64,000 bases of DNA from the NCBI GenBank assembly GCA_965227945.1, contig CBDDGQ010000006.1, positions 2,728,001 to 2,792,000 on the forward strand, read 5' to 3'. The translations under genes were made by a program, and so were the position numbers. This document shows positions 36,596 to 44,807 of this stretch, piece by piece. Source of the DNA: Azorhizobium sp965227945. GTDB lineage: Bacteria > Pseudomonadota > Alphaproteobacteria > Rhizobiales > Xanthobacteraceae. The notes under the pieces were generated by a model. The model worked only from the letters and a program-made list of their open reading frames with translations, ran no database searches and was not told where the DNA came from. The number at the start of each line of letters is the position of its first letter. Within the stretch, counting starts at the first letter, position 1.

Positions 36596-37311
36596 GGCGT
36601 CACCACCAGCCGATAGCCGAGGCCCCGCACCGTCTGCACGAAGGAGGGATTGGCGGGGTCCCGTTCCACCTTGCGGCGCAGCCGATTGACCTGGACGTCC
36701 ACCGCCCGCTCGCTGGCCGCGCCCCCGCCGGCCAGGGCCAGGCGCGGGACCGTCTCGCCCGGCTGTTCCGCCAGCGCCCGCAGCATGTCGCGTTCGCGTT
36801 CGGTGATCCGCACCGGCTCGCCGGAGCGGGTCAGTTCGCCCCGTCCCAGATGAAAGGTGAAGTCGCCGAAGCGCACCGCCTCGATGGCCTTGGGGGGAAC
36901 CACCGTGGTGCGCTTGAGGATGGACCCGATCCGCAGCAGCAGCTCGCGCGGCTCGAACGGCTTGGCAAGATAATCGTCGACCCCGGCTTCAAGGCCGGTG
37001 ATGCGGTCGACGGTGTCGGCGCGCGCGGTGAGCATCAGGATCGGCACCGTGGAGCTCTTCCGCAGCCAGCGGGCGAACTCCACGCCGGTCTCGCCGGGCA
37101 TCATCACGTCCAGCACCAGCAGGTCGAATTCCAGTCCGACCATGCGATTGCGGGCCTCCGGCGCAGAGGCAGCGGTGGTGACGCGGTAGCCATGTTCGCT
37201 CAGGAAGCGGGACAGCAAGGTGCGGATGCGGTTGTCGTCATCCACCACCAGCAGATGGGGCGCATCGTCGGGCAAGGGCGGCGGAGCGGGCCGGGGGGCG
37301 ATCTCGGTCAT
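36592..37311 (-). CDS. OmpR-type response regulator
   Basis: The 239-residue protein has a receiver domain with Asp cluster (LLVVDDDNRIRTLL), phospho-acceptor Asp68 in LLVLDVMMPGETGVEF, and Lys in DDYLAKPFEPREL, followed by a winged-helix DNA-binding domain (VRITERERDMLRALAEQPGE, RRKVERDP, TVRGLGYRL). It lies 9 bp after the MarR gene and overlaps the kinase start. A MarR-OmpR pairing beside ilvE recalls PetP/PetR of Rhodobacter; the identity is suggestive only. Confidence 0.92.
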   Translation of the reverse strand: MTEIAPRPAPPPLPDDAPHLLVVDDDNRIRTLLSRFLSEHGYRVTTAASAPEARNRMVGLEFDLLVLDVMMPGETGVEFARWLRKSSTVPILMLTARADTVDRITGLEAGVDDYLAKPFEPRELLLRIGSILKRTTVVPPKAIEAVRFGDFTFHLGRGELTRSGEPVRITERERDMLRALAEQPGETVPRLALAGGGAASERAVDVQVNRLRRKVERDPANPSFVQTVRGLGYRLVVTP

Positions 37312-37320
37312 GGTGCAGCC

Positions 37321-37872
37321 TCAGGCGGAGTGCGGGCGGACGGCCCGCTCCGCCCGCTGGATCAGCCGTTCCACGGCCGGCCGATCCTCCCGGTCGATCA
37401 TGGCCACAAGAAAGCGGCGGGCTGCCTCTTCGGCGCCGGGGCCGCACTCGGCGAGCGCATTGGTGATCCGCCGGTGCTGCAGGGCGACGAATTGGGCGGC
37501 CAGCGCCTCCCCCTTGGCGGTGGGATAGAGCAGGCGCTGGCGCCGGTCGGAGGATCCGGCCCGGCTTTCCACGAAGCCCTCGTCCACCAGTTCCCGCAGC
37601 ACACGGCCCAGGCTCTGCTTGGTGATGCGCAGGATGTCGAGCAGGTCCGTCACACGCATGCCTGGATTGCGATTCACGAAATGCAGGACCCGATGATGCG
37701 CCCGGCCAAAACCGATGGACGTCAAGATCTCGTCCGGATCGCCGATAAAGTCCCGGTACGCAAAGAAAAACAGCTCGATCAGCTCGACGAAGGGATTGCT
37801 CTCTCCGGCCTCGGGCAGAGCATCCGGGGTGGAGGAGCGGGTGGCTTCGGAGTGGGGATTTACGTCAGTCAT
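37321..37872 (-). CDS. MarR-family regulator (PetP-like)
   Basis: The 183-residue winged-helix protein has the MarR core: FGRAHHRVLHFVNRNPGMRV, LLDILRITKQSLGRVLRELV, and the wing ESRAGSSDRRQRLLYPTAKG. It heads the operon with the response regulator, kinase and acetyltransferase. No clear ribosome-binding site precedes the ATG at 37872 (AAAAAAGTCAAC lies directly upstream). An imperfect dyad GTCA-N7-TGAC spans the start codon (37864-37878) and might be its own operator. It is divergent from ilvE. Confidence 0.88.
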   Translation of the reverse strand: MTDVNPHSEATRSSTPDALPEAGESNPFVELIELFFFAYRDFIGDPDEILTSIGFGRAHHRVLHFVNRNPGMRVTDLLDILRITKQSLGRVLRELVDEGFVESRAGSSDRRQRLLYPTAKGEALAAQFVALQHRRITNALAECGPGAEEAARRFLVAMIDREDRPAVERLIQRAERAVRPHSA

Positions 37873-38081
37873 GTTGACTTTTTTCGGTCCGATCGTTACT
37901 CACAGGGCGCCGGAAGCGAAAGGATCGGTCTCCAAATCGGTTCGAGACGTTCGATCGTTGCGCTTTCCGAGCAGAGTGCCCATCCTTCGGGCGTGAAACT
38001 ATCGATCCCTGGCGCCGCTGCAAAGTGCAGTGTCGCGGGAAGCAAAGGCCGCCGGCAAGACGCGCCTAAGGAGTGAAGACC

Positions 38082-38969
38082 ATGAGTGGAGAGCCTTTCG
38101 ACAAACGCGACGGCTGGATCTGGTACGACGGCGCTCTGGTGCCGTGGCAGGATGCCAAGCTGCATGTGCTCTCCCATGGCCTGCATTATGCCAGCTGCGT
38201 GTTCGAGGGCGAACGCGCCTATGGCGGCGAAATCTTCAAGTCGTCCATGCATTCCGAGCGGCTGCGGCTGTCCGGCGAGATGCTGGACTTCACCATCCCC
38301 TATTCCATCGCCGAGATCGACGCTGCCAAGCGCCTGACGCTGGAAAAGAACAACCTGGTCGATGCCTACGTCCGCCCGGTGGCCTGGCGCGGCAGCGAAA
38401 TGATGGGCGTCTCGGCGCAGAGCAACCAGATCCATCTGGCGATCGGCGTGTGGGAATGGCCGAGCTATTTTGACCCCGAGCAGCGCCAGAAGGGCCTGCG
38501 CCTCGACATGGCCGAGTATCGCCGTCCGGACCCGGCGACGATCCCGTGCAAGGCCAAGGCCTCCGGCCTCTACATGATCTGCACCATCTCCAAGCACAAG
38601 GCCGAGCGCCGCGGCTATGCGGATGCGCTGATGCTGGATTATCGCGGCTTCGTGGCCGAGTGCACCGGCGCCAACATCTTCTTCGTGAAGGACGGGGTCA
38701 TCCACACGCCGGTTCCGGACTGCTTCCTGGACGGCATCACCCGCCGCACCGTCATCGACCTGGCTCGCAAGCACGGCCTGGAAGTGGTGGAGCGGCACAT
38801 CAAGCCGGAAGAGCTGTCCGACTTCAGCGAATGCTTCATCACCGGCACGGCGGCGGAAGTCACCCCGGTGGGCGAGATCGCCAACTGGCGCTTCGCTCCG
38901 AGCGGCATCACCCATCAGCTGATGGATGCCTACACCGCCGAGGTGCAGCCGAAGAAGCAGGCCGCCTGA
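38082..38969 (+). CDS. ilvE: Branched-chain amino acid aminotransferase
   Basis: The 295-residue fold-type IV PLP enzyme makes Leu, Ile and Val from their keto acids. It has FDKRDGWIWYDGALVPWQDA, LSHGLHYASCVFEGERAY, DAYVRPVAWRG, the probable PLP Lys159 in CKAKASGLYM, and YRGFVAECTGANIFFVKDG, CFITGTAAEVTPV. AAGGAG at 38068-38073 is eight bases before ATG 38082, favouring it over GTG 38073, whose G lies in that motif. A strong terminator follows. Confidence 0.94.
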   Translation: MSGEPFDKRDGWIWYDGALVPWQDAKLHVLSHGLHYASCVFEGERAYGGEIFKSSMHSERLRLSGEMLDFTIPYSIAEIDAAKRLTLEKNNLVDAYVRPVAWRGSEMMGVSAQSNQIHLAIGVWEWPSYFDPEQRQKGLRLDMAEYRRPDPATIPCKAKASGLYMICTISKHKAERRGYADALMLDYRGFVAECTGANIFFVKDGVIHTPVPDCFLDGITRRTVIDLARKHGLEVVERHIKPEELSDFSECFITGTAAEVTPVGEIANWRFAPSGITHQLMDAYTAEVQPKKQAA

Positions 38970-39019
38970 GGCCGGCGCGGCCGCCCTCGGTGGCCGGATC
39001 GAAGAAACGCAATCTGAGA

Positions 39020-39053
39020 GGGCGCCGGTGATCTCCGGCGCCCTTCTTCTTTT
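39020..39053 (+). terminator. Intrinsic terminator after ilvE
   Basis: GGGCGCCGG / CCGGCGCCC with loop TGATCT is followed by TTCTTCTTTT, 51 bp past the ilvE stop. Confidence 0.85.
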
Positions 39054-39271
39054 GCGCAGCCCGGACGGTCACGCGCCGCCCGCGCCTGGTCCGGCGGCGG
39101 CGGCGCAACAGGCGCCGGGCCGCGCAATTCAACCAAAGAAGCAGTCGACATGACGTTACGTCAGAATTGCACGCCGCGAAGCAGGCGCATAAGAGCGAAA
39201 GGGTGGCCCTAGGTCACCGTTTTTATTTGCGGACCTAACCCAGTCCCAAGAAACCATGCGGGGAAGCGTCG
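39054..39271 (+). promoter_or_regulatory. Upstream region of dctA
   Basis: This gap holds two short dyads: TGACG-TTA-CGTCA (39148-39160 region) and an imperfect GGTGGCC-CTA-GGTCACC (around 39203-39219). Either could bind a regulator of the dicarboxylate carrier. I looked for a sigma-54 -24/-12 element, as in classical rhizobial dctA, and saw none. Confidence 0.35.
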
Positions 39272-40579
39272 ATGCGTCGGCCTATCTATAAAGTCCTGTA
39301 TTTCCAGGTGCTCGTGGCGGTGATCGCCGGCCTGCTCCTGGGTGCGTTCTTCCCCGCAACGGGTGAAGCCATGAAGCCTCTGGGCGATGGGTTCATCAAG
39401 CTGGTGAAGATGATCATCGCCCCGGTCATTTTCTGCACCGTGGTGATCGGCATCGCCTCCATGCGCGACGTGCGCAAGGTTGGCCGCGTGGGCGGCAAGG
39501 CGCTGCTCTATTTTGAGGTGGTCTCCACCTTCGCCCTCGTTCTGGGCATCATCGTCGGCGACATCATCCGTCCGGGCGACGGGTTCAACGCCAATGTGGC
39601 AACGATCGATACCAAGGCGATCGCCGGCTATACCAACCAGGCGGCGCATGCCAGCACCGTCGACTTCATCATGAACATCATTCCCAACACGATGTTCAGC
39701 GCCTTCTCCACTGGCGAGATCCTCCAGGTGCTGCTGGTGGCCATCCTGTCCGGCTTTGCCATCAGCTCGCTCACCGACAATATCGCCAACCCGCTGCTGC
39801 ATGGCTTGGAAGCCATCGAGAAGGCGGTGTTCGCGGTGGTCAAGCTGGTCATGTACACCGCGCCCATCGGCGCCTTCGGTGCCATGGCCTTCACCATCGG
39901 CAAATACGGCATCTCCAGCATCGGCAACCTGCTGCAGCTGATCGCCACCTTCTATGTGACGGCGCTGCTGTTCGTGTTCGTGGTGCTGGGCGCCATCGGC
40001 AAGGTGTTCGGCTTCAGCGTGTTCAAGCTGGTGCGCTACATCAAGGATGAGCTGCTGATCGTGCTCGGCACCTCCTCCTCGGAAAGCGCGCTGCCGGCGC
40101 TGATCCAGAAGATGGAGCATGCGGGCGCCTCCCGCTCGGTGGTGGGCCTCGTGGTGCCCACGGGCTATTCGTTCAATCTGGACGGCACCAACATCTACAT
40201 GACCCTGGCGACACTGTTCATCGCCCAGGCCACCAACACCCACATCACTTGGGAGCATTATCTGCTGGTGCTGGGCGTGGCGATGCTCACCTCCAAGGGC
40301 GCCAGCGGCGTCACCGGGTCGGGCTTCATCACCCTGGCGGCGACGCTGGCGGCGGTGCCGGAGATCCCCATCGCCGGCATGGCGCTGATCCTGGGCGTGG
40401 ATCGCTTCATGAGCGAATGTCGCTCGCTGACCAACTTCACCGGCAACGCGGTGGCCACCCTGGTGGTCGCCCGCTGGGAAGGGGAGCTGGACATGGACCG
40501 CCTGCATGCGGTCCTCGACGGCAAAGAGGTGGCCCCGCTGGCGCCGCCGCCCCCCCGGCAGGCCGTGGCCGCGCAGTAG
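39272..40579 (+). CDS. dctA: C4-dicarboxylate:cation symporter DctA
   Basis: The 435-residue carrier imports succinate, fumarate and malate with protons or sodium. It shows MRRPIYKVLYFQVLVAVIAG, the hairpin-1 serine motif GTSSSESALPAL, the TM7 motif SFNLDGTNIYMT, hairpin 2 TSKGASGVTGSGF, and TM8 DRFMSECRSLTNFTGN with the Arg and Asn that line the binding site. All are standard DctA. GGGGAAG precedes the ATG. A second, diverged copy follows after a terminator. Confidence 0.94.
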   Translation: MRRPIYKVLYFQVLVAVIAGLLLGAFFPATGEAMKPLGDGFIKLVKMIIAPVIFCTVVIGIASMRDVRKVGRVGGKALLYFEVVSTFALVLGIIVGDIIRPGDGFNANVATIDTKAIAGYTNQAAHASTVDFIMNIIPNTMFSAFSTGEILQVLLVAILSGFAISSLTDNIANPLLHGLEAIEKAVFAVVKLVMYTAPIGAFGAMAFTIGKYGISSIGNLLQLIATFYVTALLFVFVVLGAIGKVFGFSVFKLVRYIKDELLIVLGTSSSESALPALIQKMEHAGASRSVVGLVVPTGYSFNLDGTNIYMTLATLFIAQATNTHITWEHYLLVLGVAMLTSKGASGVTGSGFITLAATLAAVPEIPIAGMALILGVDRFMSECRSLTNFTGNAVATLVVARWEGELDMDRLHAVLDGKEVAPLAPPPPRQAVAAQ

Positions 40580-40608
40580 CCGGTTCCAGCCGGGTCTTGC
40601 AGCAAGGA

Positions 40609-40640
40609 AGCGGGGCGAGCGAAAGCTCTGCTCCGCTTTT
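40609..40640 (+). terminator. Intrinsic terminator between the two dctA-type genes
   Basis: AGCGGGGCGAGC pairs with GCTC-T-GCTCCGCT (one bulge, one G-T pair) around a GAAA loop, followed by TTTT. It is 30 bp after the first stop. Confidence 0.65.
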
Positions 40641-40773
40641 GCGTTCGTAAGTCCCGATCTTCCCCCTCCACCTCGCGAGAGGTATGCCTGAGAGCGCGAC
40701 GCCGGGGCGATGCGCCCCATGGTGTCGGTTCGTGGTCGAGAGCCTGGCTGTGACGACGCGCATCTTGTGCTAA

Positions 40774-42096
40774 ATGCCTACCATGATGCCACCATCTTCT
40801 CCGTCCGTCTCCGCCGGCCGCAAGCGCCTGCATCAGATCCTTTATGTTCAGGTGCTGGTGGCCGCCGCCGCCGGGGCCGTCCTCGGGCTCCTGGTGCCAG
40901 AGGTGGCGGCGGCCATGGAGCCGTTGGGCACCGGCTTTGTGAAGCTGGTGCGGATGATCATCACACCCATCGTCTTCCTGACCCTGGTGCTTGGCGTTGC
41001 CGGCATGGGGGACAGCGGCAAGGTGGGCCGGATCGGCGGCAAGGCCCTGCTGTATTTCGAGGTGGTCTCCACCTTGGCGCTGTTCATCGGCCTCGCCGTC
41101 GGCCTGCTGCTGAAGCCGGGCGCCGGGTTTAATGTGAACCCCGCCACCATCGATGCCAGTGGCATCGCCACGTACGTGCAGCAGAGCCACAACACAACGC
41201 CGGTCTCTTTTCTGCTCGCCATCATTCCGGACACCTTCTTCGGCGCCTTCACCGGGCCGGACATTCTGCCCGTGCTCATGGTGGCGCTGCTGACCGGCTT
41301 TGCGATCGGCCAACTGGGGTCCGCCGCCGCGCCGCTCCTGGCCGGCCTCGGACATTTGGAGCGGGGCATCTTCGCGGTTGCCCGCCTCGTCATGGCGGCG
41401 GCCCCGGTGGGGGCGTTCGGGGCCATGGCATTCGTGATCGGCAACTATGGCCTGTCCGCCATCGCCAGCCTGCTGAAGCTGATCGCCTGCCTCTATCTCA
41501 CCGAGCTGGTGTTCATCGTCCTGGTGCTGGGGGGGATCGCCCGGGCCAATGGGCTCAGCATTTTCCGCATCATCGCCTACATCAAGGATGAGTTGCTCAT
41601 CGTGCTCGGCACCTCATGCGCCGAGAGCGCGCTGGCACCGCTCATGGAGAAGCTGCGCCTCGCCGGGGCAGAGCGTTCCGTGGTGCGCCTGGTGATGCCG
41701 GCCGGCTTCTCGTTCAATTCCGACGGCACCAACATCTACATGACCATGGCCACCCTGTTCATCGCCCAGGCCACCAACACCGACCTCACCTTCGGCCAGT
41801 TGATGGTGATCCTGGTGGTGGCCATGGCCACCTCCAAGGGCGTGGGCGGGGTGACCGGATCGGGCTTCATCGCCTTGGCGGCGACGCTCGCCGTGGTGCC
41901 CGGCATTCCCATCGCCGGGCTGGCGTTGATCCTGGGCATCGACCGCTTCCTTAGCGAGGCGCGGGCGATGACCAATGTGGTGGGCAACGCACTGGCCACC
42001 CTGGTGATCGCCAAATGGGAGGGCGCCCTAGATGCGCAGACCGCCGAACGCGTGCTCGGCGCGCGCCAGCCGAGCGAGGGCGCGTCTCCCGCATGA
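40774..42096 (+). CDS. Second DctA-type dicarboxylate symporter
   Basis: This 440-residue paralogue of the preceding gene has an extra N-terminal stretch (MPTMMPPSSPSVSAGRKR). The transport core is kept, but with changes at key places: hairpin 1 reads GTSCAESALAPL, TM7 SFNSDGTNIYMT, hairpin 2 TSKGVGGVTGSGF and TM8 DRFLSEARAMTNVVGN. The Arg and Asn of TM8 remain, so an organic acid is still the likely substrate, but specificity may differ. A terminator separates it from dctA, so expression is probably independent. Confidence 0.85.
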   Translation: MPTMMPPSSPSVSAGRKRLHQILYVQVLVAAAAGAVLGLLVPEVAAAMEPLGTGFVKLVRMIITPIVFLTLVLGVAGMGDSGKVGRIGGKALLYFEVVSTLALFIGLAVGLLLKPGAGFNVNPATIDASGIATYVQQSHNTTPVSFLLAIIPDTFFGAFTGPDILPVLMVALLTGFAIGQLGSAAAPLLAGLGHLERGIFAVARLVMAAAPVGAFGAMAFVIGNYGLSAIASLLKLIACLYLTELVFIVLVLGGIARANGLSIFRIIAYIKDELLIVLGTSCAESALAPLMEKLRLAGAERSVVRLVMPAGFSFNSDGTNIYMTMATLFIAQATNTDLTFGQLMVILVVAMATSKGVGGVTGSGFIALAATLAVVPGIPIAGLALILGIDRFLSEARAMTNVVGNALATLVIAKWEGALDAQTAERVLGARQPSEGASPA

Positions 42097-42111
42097 TCCC
42101 GAGGCGCAGGC

Positions 42112-43239
42112 TCAGGGGCAGGGCGCGTCCAGCAGCAGGCGCGCGGCGGCCACGAACTGATCTTTGCCGACCCGGGTCACCGGCCCGTCCCCGGGCGCCA
42201 AGCGCCGTTGGTGGGCGATCACCATCTGCCGCCGGGGCGCCACCAATATGTATTGCCCATGGAGGCCCCAGGCCATGAAGGCCCCCTCCAGCGGGGATCC
42301 GGGTGGTTCCTCGAAGGTCCACCACAGATCACCATAGCCCAGATGATAGGCTGCGGTCTTGGCCGGATGCATGTCGGTCGACGGGGTGATGGGGGTGGTG
42401 ATCGTGGTCACCCAATCCGCCGGGATGATCTGGGTGGTGGTCCATCGGCCGTGCTGCAGCATCAGGTAGCCGATGCGCGCCATGTCCCGCGCAGACAGGA
42501 AGAAATGGTAGGGTGGATGGCTGGAGCGGGTCTTGTCGCCGAACCGCCCCCGGACGTGACGGCGCGGCTCGAAATCCTGCAACTGAATAGGCTTGGCAAT
42601 GTCCTCGGCGAAGGCCCGATAGAGGTCGCGCTGGGTGAGCTGTTCGAACACCGTCCCCGCGGCGTTGAAGCCCCAATTGTTATAGAGGAAATAGCTGCCG
42701 GGCTGCTGCGCGCCACGCGGCGGGGCGGCGGCGAGATCGTCGCCGGCATTGGCGGCCGGATGATAGACCGCCGAGCGGGAGCTCAGCAGGTCGCGGATCC
42801 GCGCCTGTTTCTCCACTGCCAGCAGGCCGCCGATGTCGTCCACCGCCAGATCGCCCAGGGTGCGATCGAGATCCACCGTGCCATCGACCACATAGCGCCC
42901 ATACATCATGGCCAGGATGCTCTTGCGCACCGACTCCACGATGCCGGGGGTGGCGATGGGGCCGTAGCTGAAGACGATCCGGCCATTGCGCGCGGCCACG
43001 AGGGCGGTGGTGGCCCCCGCCTGCAACTGCCCTTCTGCGCGGGCCAGCACGGCCTGGCAGGCGGCGGTCTTCTCGGCGGCGGGAACCTCGTCCCATTCGG
43101 CCCCGGGGAACACCGGCGATTGCGCGTGGCTGGTCGCGGAGACGAGGGCGGCGGAGACGAGGGTTACGAAGAGGACGGCGGTCACGCCCCGCATGCATCG
43201 CGGCCATCGGGGTGGCACGGACCGATCATCACGGCGCAT
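42112..43239 (-). CDS. Exported serine hydrolase of the beta-lactamase/penicillin-binding family
   Basis: From ATG 43239 (AAGGAG twelve bases upstream) there are 375 residues. A long basic start leads to a signal peptide, GVTAVLFVTLVSAALVSA, with cleavage near SHAQS. The SxxK motif is SVRK (Ser103, Lys106), and the second motif is YNN in YFLYNNWGFNAAG. Such class C-like proteins include esterases, D-aminopeptidases and 6-aminohexanoate hydrolases, so the substrate is open. A start at 43194 (MRGVTAVLF) would give a more usual signal peptide but lacks a ribosome-binding site. Confidence 0.8.
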   Translation of the reverse strand: MRRDDRSVPPRWPRCMRGVTAVLFVTLVSAALVSATSHAQSPVFPGAEWDEVPAAEKTAACQAVLARAEGQLQAGATTALVAARNGRIVFSYGPIATPGIVESVRKSILAMMYGRYVVDGTVDLDRTLGDLAVDDIGGLLAVEKQARIRDLLSSRSAVYHPAANAGDDLAAAPPRGAQQPGSYFLYNNWGFNAAGTVFEQLTQRDLYRAFAEDIAKPIQLQDFEPRRHVRGRFGDKTRSSHPPYHFFLSARDMARIGYLMLQHGRWTTTQIIPADWVTTITTPITPSTDMHPAKTAAYHLGYGDLWWTFEEPPGSPLEGAFMAWGLHGQYILVAPRRQMVIAHQRRLAPGDGPVTRVGKDQFVAAARLLLDAPCP

Positions 43240-43256
43240 GAACCAGCAATCGCTCC

Positions 43257-43778
43257 TTAGAGTTCTAGCCAGCGGTCTGCGGCGGCATCGTCGGTGTCCT
43301 TGGCCTCGATCCATTTGCCGTCGCTGGCCGCGCCGGGACGCTCCTCCTTCTTCCAGAAGGGGGCGTTGGTCTTCAGCCAGTCCATCAGGAATTCAGCGGC
43401 GGAAAACGCCGCGCCGCGATGGGCGGAAGCGGTGACCACCAGAACGATGGGGTCGCCCGGCACCAGGCGTCCAAAGCGATGCACCACCCGCGCGCCGGAC
43501 AGGGGCCATCGACCACGGGCCTGCGCGAGGATCCGTTCCATCTCCGCTTCCGCCATGCCGGGATAGTGTTCCAGCAGCAGCGCGGTCAGCGGGCCGCTGG
43601 CGGCCACATCGGCCCGGCACAAGCCGGTGAAGGTCACCACCGCGCCCACATCCGTCCGTCCGCCCACCAGCGCGGCGGCTTCCACGGCAGCGTCGAACGG
43701 CTCGGCCTGGACCCGCACTTCGAATGCGGAATCGGATGGGGGGCCGGCGTCTTGCTCGGCGACGGGGGCCACGGACAT
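43257..43778 (-). CDS. moaE: Molybdopterin synthase catalytic subunit
   Basis: The 173-residue MoaE transfers sulfur from MoaD thiocarboxylate to precursor Z to form molybdopterin. Visible features are GAVVTFTGLCRADV, LLLEHYPGMAEAEMERIL, HRFGRLVPGDPIVLVV, SAHRGAAFSAAEFLMDWLKT and the catalytic lysine motif KTNAPFWKKEE. The C-terminus is longer than usual by some 20 residues (ASDGKWIEAKDTDDAAADRW). It lies 4 bp after moaD. Confidence 0.94.
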   Translation of the reverse strand: MSVAPVAEQDAGPPSDSAFEVRVQAEPFDAAVEAAALVGGRTDVGAVVTFTGLCRADVAASGPLTALLLEHYPGMAEAEMERILAQARGRWPLSGARVVHRFGRLVPGDPIVLVVTASAHRGAAFSAAEFLMDWLKTNAPFWKKEERPGAASDGKWIEAKDTDDAAADRWLEL

Positions 43779-43782
43779 GGCG

Positions 43783-44034
43783 TCAGCCTCCGGTCATGGG
43801 CGGAAAGAAGGCCACCTCGTGCGCCCCGGCCAGGGGGGCGTCCGGCTTCACATGCCGCCGATCCAGGGCGGCCCGCACCACGGCGGGGTTTTCGAAGGCG
43901 TGGGCATGCCCGCCGCCCCGCGCGCGCAGCCAGCCGGCCAGTTCGGCGACGGTGCGCACATCCGCCGGCGGATCCACCTGCTCCTCGGCCAAGCCGACCC
44001 GCTCCCGCAGCCAGGCGAAATACAGCACTTTCAC
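43783..44034 (-). CDS. moaD: Molybdopterin synthase sulfur-carrier subunit
   Basis: The start is GTG 44034, overlapping the pgsA stop by 4 bp. The 83-residue ubiquitin-like protein (VKVLYFAWLRERVG) ends in the essential Gly-Gly (VAFFPPMTGG), which is thiocarboxylated for sulfur transfer to MoaE. It is part of pgsA-moaD-moaE. Confidence 0.93.
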   Translation of the reverse strand: MKVLYFAWLRERVGLAEEQVDPPADVRTVAELAGWLRARGGGHAHAFENPAVVRAALDRRHVKPDAPLAGAHEVAFFPPMTGG

Positions 44035-44669
44035 CGCTGCTCCCCCTGCACAAGGTGGCGGCCACCGGCGCGGAAATAATCGTAGCCGGTGTAGAGGGTC
44101 AGTACCGCCGAGATCCACAGCAAGGTCAGCCCGGCGAAGGTCACGCCCGGGATGAGGCGGTCCCCGGCCTCGCCGGCCAGAAGGAAGCCCACCGCAATCA
44201 GCTGCAGGGTCGTCTTCCATTTCGCCAGGCGCGACACCGGCACGCTCACGCGCAGTTCCGCGAGAAATTCGCGCAGGCCCGAGACCAGGATCTCGCGGCA
44301 CAGGATCACCACCGCGGCCCAGAGCGACCATCCGCGGATGGTGCCGTCGGAAGCCAGCATGAGCAGGGAGGTGGACACCAGCAGCTTGTCGGCGATGGGG
44401 TCCAGCATGCGGCCTATGGCCGATTGCTGCGACCAGGCGCGGGCCAGATAGCCGTCGAAGAAATCCGTCACCGCCGCGGCGATGAACAATCCCAGCGCGA
44501 TCCAGCGCAGCGAAACCCCGCCATGCAGGATGTCCGCCCAGAACAGGCAGGCCGCCACCAGCGGCACTGCTGCGCACCGGGAATAGGTGAGGAGATTGGG
44601 GATGGACAGGGCGACGCTTCGCGTGGAAGCGGGGCCGGCGGGGGTCGGGCGTGTTGCTGCGTCAGCCAT
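44031..44669 (-). CDS. pgsA: CDP-diacylglycerol-glycerol-3-phosphate 3-phosphatidyltransferase
   Basis: The 212-residue membrane enzyme makes phosphatidylglycerol phosphate. The CDP-alcohol phosphatidyltransferase motif D-G-x2-A-R-x8-G-x3-D-x3-D is seen in FDGYLARAWSQQSAIGRMLD followed by PIADK. The N-terminal IPNLLTYSRCAAVPLVA is also typical. It is downstream of uvrC on the same strand (138 bp) and translationally coupled to moaD. Confidence 0.92.
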   Translation of the reverse strand: MADAATRPTPAGPASTRSVALSIPNLLTYSRCAAVPLVAACLFWADILHGGVSLRWIALGLFIAAAVTDFFDGYLARAWSQQSAIGRMLDPIADKLLVSTSLLMLASDGTIRGWSLWAAVVILCREILVSGLREFLAELRVSVPVSRLAKWKTTLQLIAVGFLLAGEAGDRLIPGVTFAGLTLLWISAVLTLYTGYDYFRAGGRHLVQGEQR

Positions 44670-44807
44670 GCCTGCTCGGTTCGTTCAGGGGCGCCGGACA
44701 CGGCGCGCCAAGGTCTCTTGCACGGTCACGGCAAGCCCCCAGCCAGGGTATCTGCCACGTCGGATCACACTAGCATGCCCGCGAAAGCCGGCGAGGTCGA
44801 GGCTGCC

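Noticed and set aside
39054..39271. Sigma-54 promoter and DctD sites before dctA
   Set aside because: No TGGC-N8-TTGC type element was found, and no dctB/dctD genes are adjacent.
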